Below the pieces are notes generated by a model. The model was not told the DNA's origin and made no database searches. It was given only the letters and a program-made list of their open reading frames with translations. A DNA stretch of 64,000 nucleotides from contig CAXIWQ010000381.1 of assembly GCA_964036275.1 (NCBI GenBank), positions 30,894 through 94,893 on the forward strand, in the 5' to 3' direction. Both the position numbers and the translations under genes were made by a program. Each line of letters starts with the position of its first letter. Within the stretch, counting starts at the first letter, position 1. Shown here piece after piece: positions 61,649 to 64,000 of the stretch. Source of the DNA: Litoditis marina (taxonomy: Eukaryota; Nematoda; Chromadorea; Rhabditida; Rhabditidae).

Positions 61649-64000
61649 ATTGACTCTTTGCCTTGCAGCTACAGAAAAAAGTTCATACGGCTATCAAGTA
61701 TGTTGCTCCCAGCTAGAAAAACCCAATACAACTATCTATTCTGTGGCACACAGCCACAAAATACGAATTAACGCGGTTATCGACTCTTTGCCTTGCAGCT
61801 ACAGAAAAAAAGTTTATACGGCTATCAAGTCTGTTGCTCATGGCTACAAAAACCTAATACGACTTTATATTCTGTGGCGCACAGTCACAAAAGACAAATT
61901 AACGCGGTTATTACCTCTTTGCCTTGCAGCTACAGAAAAAAGTTTATACGGCTATCAAGTCTGTTGCTCCCAGCTACAAAAACCTAATACGACTTTATAT
62001 TCTGTGGCGCACAGCCACAAACGACAAATTAACGCGGTTATTGACTCTTTGCCGTGCAGCTACAGAAAAAAGTTTATACGGCTATCACGTATGTTGCTCC
62101 CAGCTACAAAAACCTAATACGACTATCTATTCTGTGGCACACAGCCACAAAATACGAATTAACGCGGTTATCGACTCTTTGCCTTGCAACTACAGGAAAA
62201 AGTTTATACGGCTATCAAGTCTGTTGCTCATGGCTACAAAAACCTAATACGACTTTATATTCTGTGGCGCACAGTCACAAAAGACAAATTAACGCGGTTA
62301 TTACCTCTTTGCCTTGCAGCTACAGAAAAAAGTTTATACGGCTATCAAGTCTGTTGCTCCCAGCTACAAAAACCTAATACGACTTTATATTCTGTGGCGC
62401 ACAGCACAAAAGACAAATTAACGCGGTTATTGACTCTTTGCCGTGCAGCTACAGAAAAAAGTTTATACGGCTATCAAGTTATGTTGCTCCCAGCTACAAA
62501 ACCTAATACGACTATCTATTCTGTGGCGCACAGCCACAAAATACGAATTAACGCGGTTATCGACTGTTTGCTTTGCAGCTACAGAAAAAAGTTAATACGG
62601 CTATCAGTCTGTTGCTCCCAGCTACAAAAACCTAATACGACAATCTATTCTGTGGCGCACAGCCACGAAAACGAATTAACGCGGTTATTGACATTTTGAC
62701 TTGCAGCTACAAAAAAAATCATACGGCTATCAAGTCTGTTGCTCCCAACTACAAAAACATAATACGACTTTATAATCTGTGGCGCACAGCCACAAAATAC
62801 AAATTAACGCGGTTATGGACTCTTTGCCTTGCAGCTACAGAAAAAAAGTTTATACGGCTATCAAGTCTGTTGCTCATGGCTACAAAAACCTAATACGACT
62901 TTATATTCTGTGGCGCACAGCCACAAAAGACAAATTAACGCGGTTATTACCTCTTTGCCTTGCAGCTACATAAAAAAGTTTATACGGCTATCAAGTCTGT
63001 TGCTCCCAGCTACAAAAACCTAATACGACTTTATATTCTGTGGCGCACAGCCACAAAAGACAAATTAACGCGGTTATTGACTCTTTGCCGTGCAGCTACA
63101 GAAAAAAGTTTATACGGCTATCAAGTCTGTTGCTCCCAGCTACAAAAACCTAATACGACTTTATATTCTGTGGCGCACAGCCACGAAAACGAATTAACGC
63201 GGTTATTGACATTTTGACTTGCAGCTACAAAAAAAAATCATACGGCTATCAAGTCTGTTGCTCCCAACTACAAAAACATAATACGACTTTATATTCTGTG
63301 GCGCACAGCCACAAAATACAAATTAACGCGGTTATGGACTCTTTGCCTTGCAGCTACAGAAAAAAAGTTTATACGGCTATCAAGTCTGTTGCTCATGGCT
63401 ACAAAAACCTAATACGACTTTATATTCTGTGGCGCACAGCCACAAAAGACAAATTAACGCGGTTATTACCTCTTTGCCTTGCAGCTACATAAAAAAGTTT
63501 ATACGGCTATCAAGTCTGTTGCTCCCAGCTACAAAAACCTAATACGACTTTATATTCTGTGGCGCACAGCCACAAAAGACAAATTAACGCGGTTATTGAC
63601 TCTTTGCCGTGCAGCTACAGAAAAAAGTTTATACGGCTATCAAGTATGTTGCTCCCAGCTATAAAAACCTAATACGACTATCTATTCTGTGGCGCACAGC
63701 CACAAAATACGAATTAACGCGGTTATCGACTCTTTGCCTTGCAGCTACAGAGAACAGTTCATACGGCTATCAAGTATGTTGCTCATGGCTACAAAAACCT
63801 AATACGACTTCATATTCTGTGGCGCACAGCCACAAAAGACAAATTAACGCGGTTATTGACTCTTTGCCTTGCAGCTACAGAAAAAAGTTTATACGGCTCT
63901 CAAGTATGCTCCCAGCTACAAAAACCTAATACGACAATCTATTCTGTGGCGCACAGCCACAAAATACAAATAAACGCGGTTATCGACTCTTTGCCTTGCA
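61649..64000 (+). repeat. Satellite array, continuation after the short insertion
   Basis: About 18 monomers, same orientation and phase, running out of the right edge of the window inside a monomer. Small irregularities include CAAGTTATGTTGC (about 62,476), CTATCAGTCTG (about 62,603), CCACGAAAACGAATT (about 62,663 and 63,182) and a monomer lacking 3 bp (AAGTATGCTCCC at about 63,903). Confidence 0.96.
62690..63690 (+). repeat. Tetramer duplication (offset 519 bp)
   Basis: Four monomers, marked by GCGGTTATGGACTC (62,811 and 63,330) and GCTACATAAAAAAG (62,965 and 63,484), are repeated directly at 519 bp. Confidence 0.85.

Noticed and set aside
124..63929. Hundreds of plus-strand open frames of about 60-150 codons, many exactly 107, rich in Tyr, Cys and Ser
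   Set aside because: They are translations of the satellite. The monomer is 130 bp, so each frame shifts by one per monomer and meets the TAA of CCTAATACG about every 390 bp, which fixes the length. Starts are TTG or GTG, not ATG, and the same DNA is open in overlapping frames with no codon-position bias.
1..64000. CRISPR array
   Set aside because: The repeat is about 130 bp with no unique spacers, and the repeated part fills the entire period. The window is eukaryotic in character.
1..64000. CENP-B box in the monomer
   Set aside because: I looked for TTCG-N4-A-N2-CGGG and its reverse complement. TTCATACGGCTA has superficial likeness but lacks the required CG positions.
1..64000. tRNA-derived satellite with pol III boxes
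   Set aside because: TGGCGCACAGC and GGTTATCGACTC are only loose matches to A- and B-box consensus, they are in the right order but with wrong bases at key positions, and no cloverleaf can be drawn.

Overview
The window is almost entirely satellite DNA. About 62 of 64 kb is one head-to-tail tandem array with a monomer of about 130 bp, all on one strand orientation. Two foreign insertions interrupt it: 1,937 bp at 14,898-16,834 and 173 bp at 61,476-61,648. I find no gene that I would call as functional protein-coding, no tRNA or rRNA, and no CRISPR. A megabase-type satellite with higher-order repeats, a 5'-truncated non-LTR-retroelement-like insertion with an AATAAA signal and a repeated A-rich tail, a foldback transposon-like element and short microsatellites all point to a eukaryotic, probably animal, nuclear genome in a centromeric, pericentromeric or other heterochromatic block. 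I cannot name the species.

Layout. (1) 1-14,897: left array, about 115 monomers, with a perfect-looking 2,600-bp (20-monomer) tandem duplication and a 4,429-bp (34-monomer) partial duplication. It becomes more indel-rich from about 13.2 kb towards the insertion. (2) 14,898-16,834: insertion flanked by ATTC on both sides. It contains a foldback of two ~200-bp inverted arms, 4-5 units of a 125-130 bp tandem repeat carrying seven TGACGTCA palindromes, a 159-bp direct repeat pair, a CCCA microsatellite and a GC-rich hairpin end. (3) 16,835-61,475: right array, about 343 monomers, resuming in exact phase with the left one. It holds nested higher-order repeats of 10, 13, 27, 10, 8, 27, 8 and 8 monomers. 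The cleanest is a 3,457-bp unit present twice in tandem (38,994-42,450 and 42,451-45,907). (4) 61,476-61,648: the short retroelement-like insertion, with a 7-bp ATTGACT duplication. (5) 61,649-64,000: array continues out of the window.

The monomer has a well conserved core (a TGTGGC/GCCACA dyad followed 10 bp later by a TAAC-GCG-GTTA dyad) and variable segments on either side that are shuffled among monomers. The foldback arms share composite short motifs with the satellite, so the two may be related by descent. A zone at about 23.99-28.1 kb carries dozens of 1-bp indels that its near-identical copies elsewhere lack. That looks more like a consensus-quality problem than biology. The many open frames of about 107 codons are an arithmetic by-product: the monomer is 130 bp, which is 1 modulo 3, and the frames start at TTG or GTG rather than ATG.
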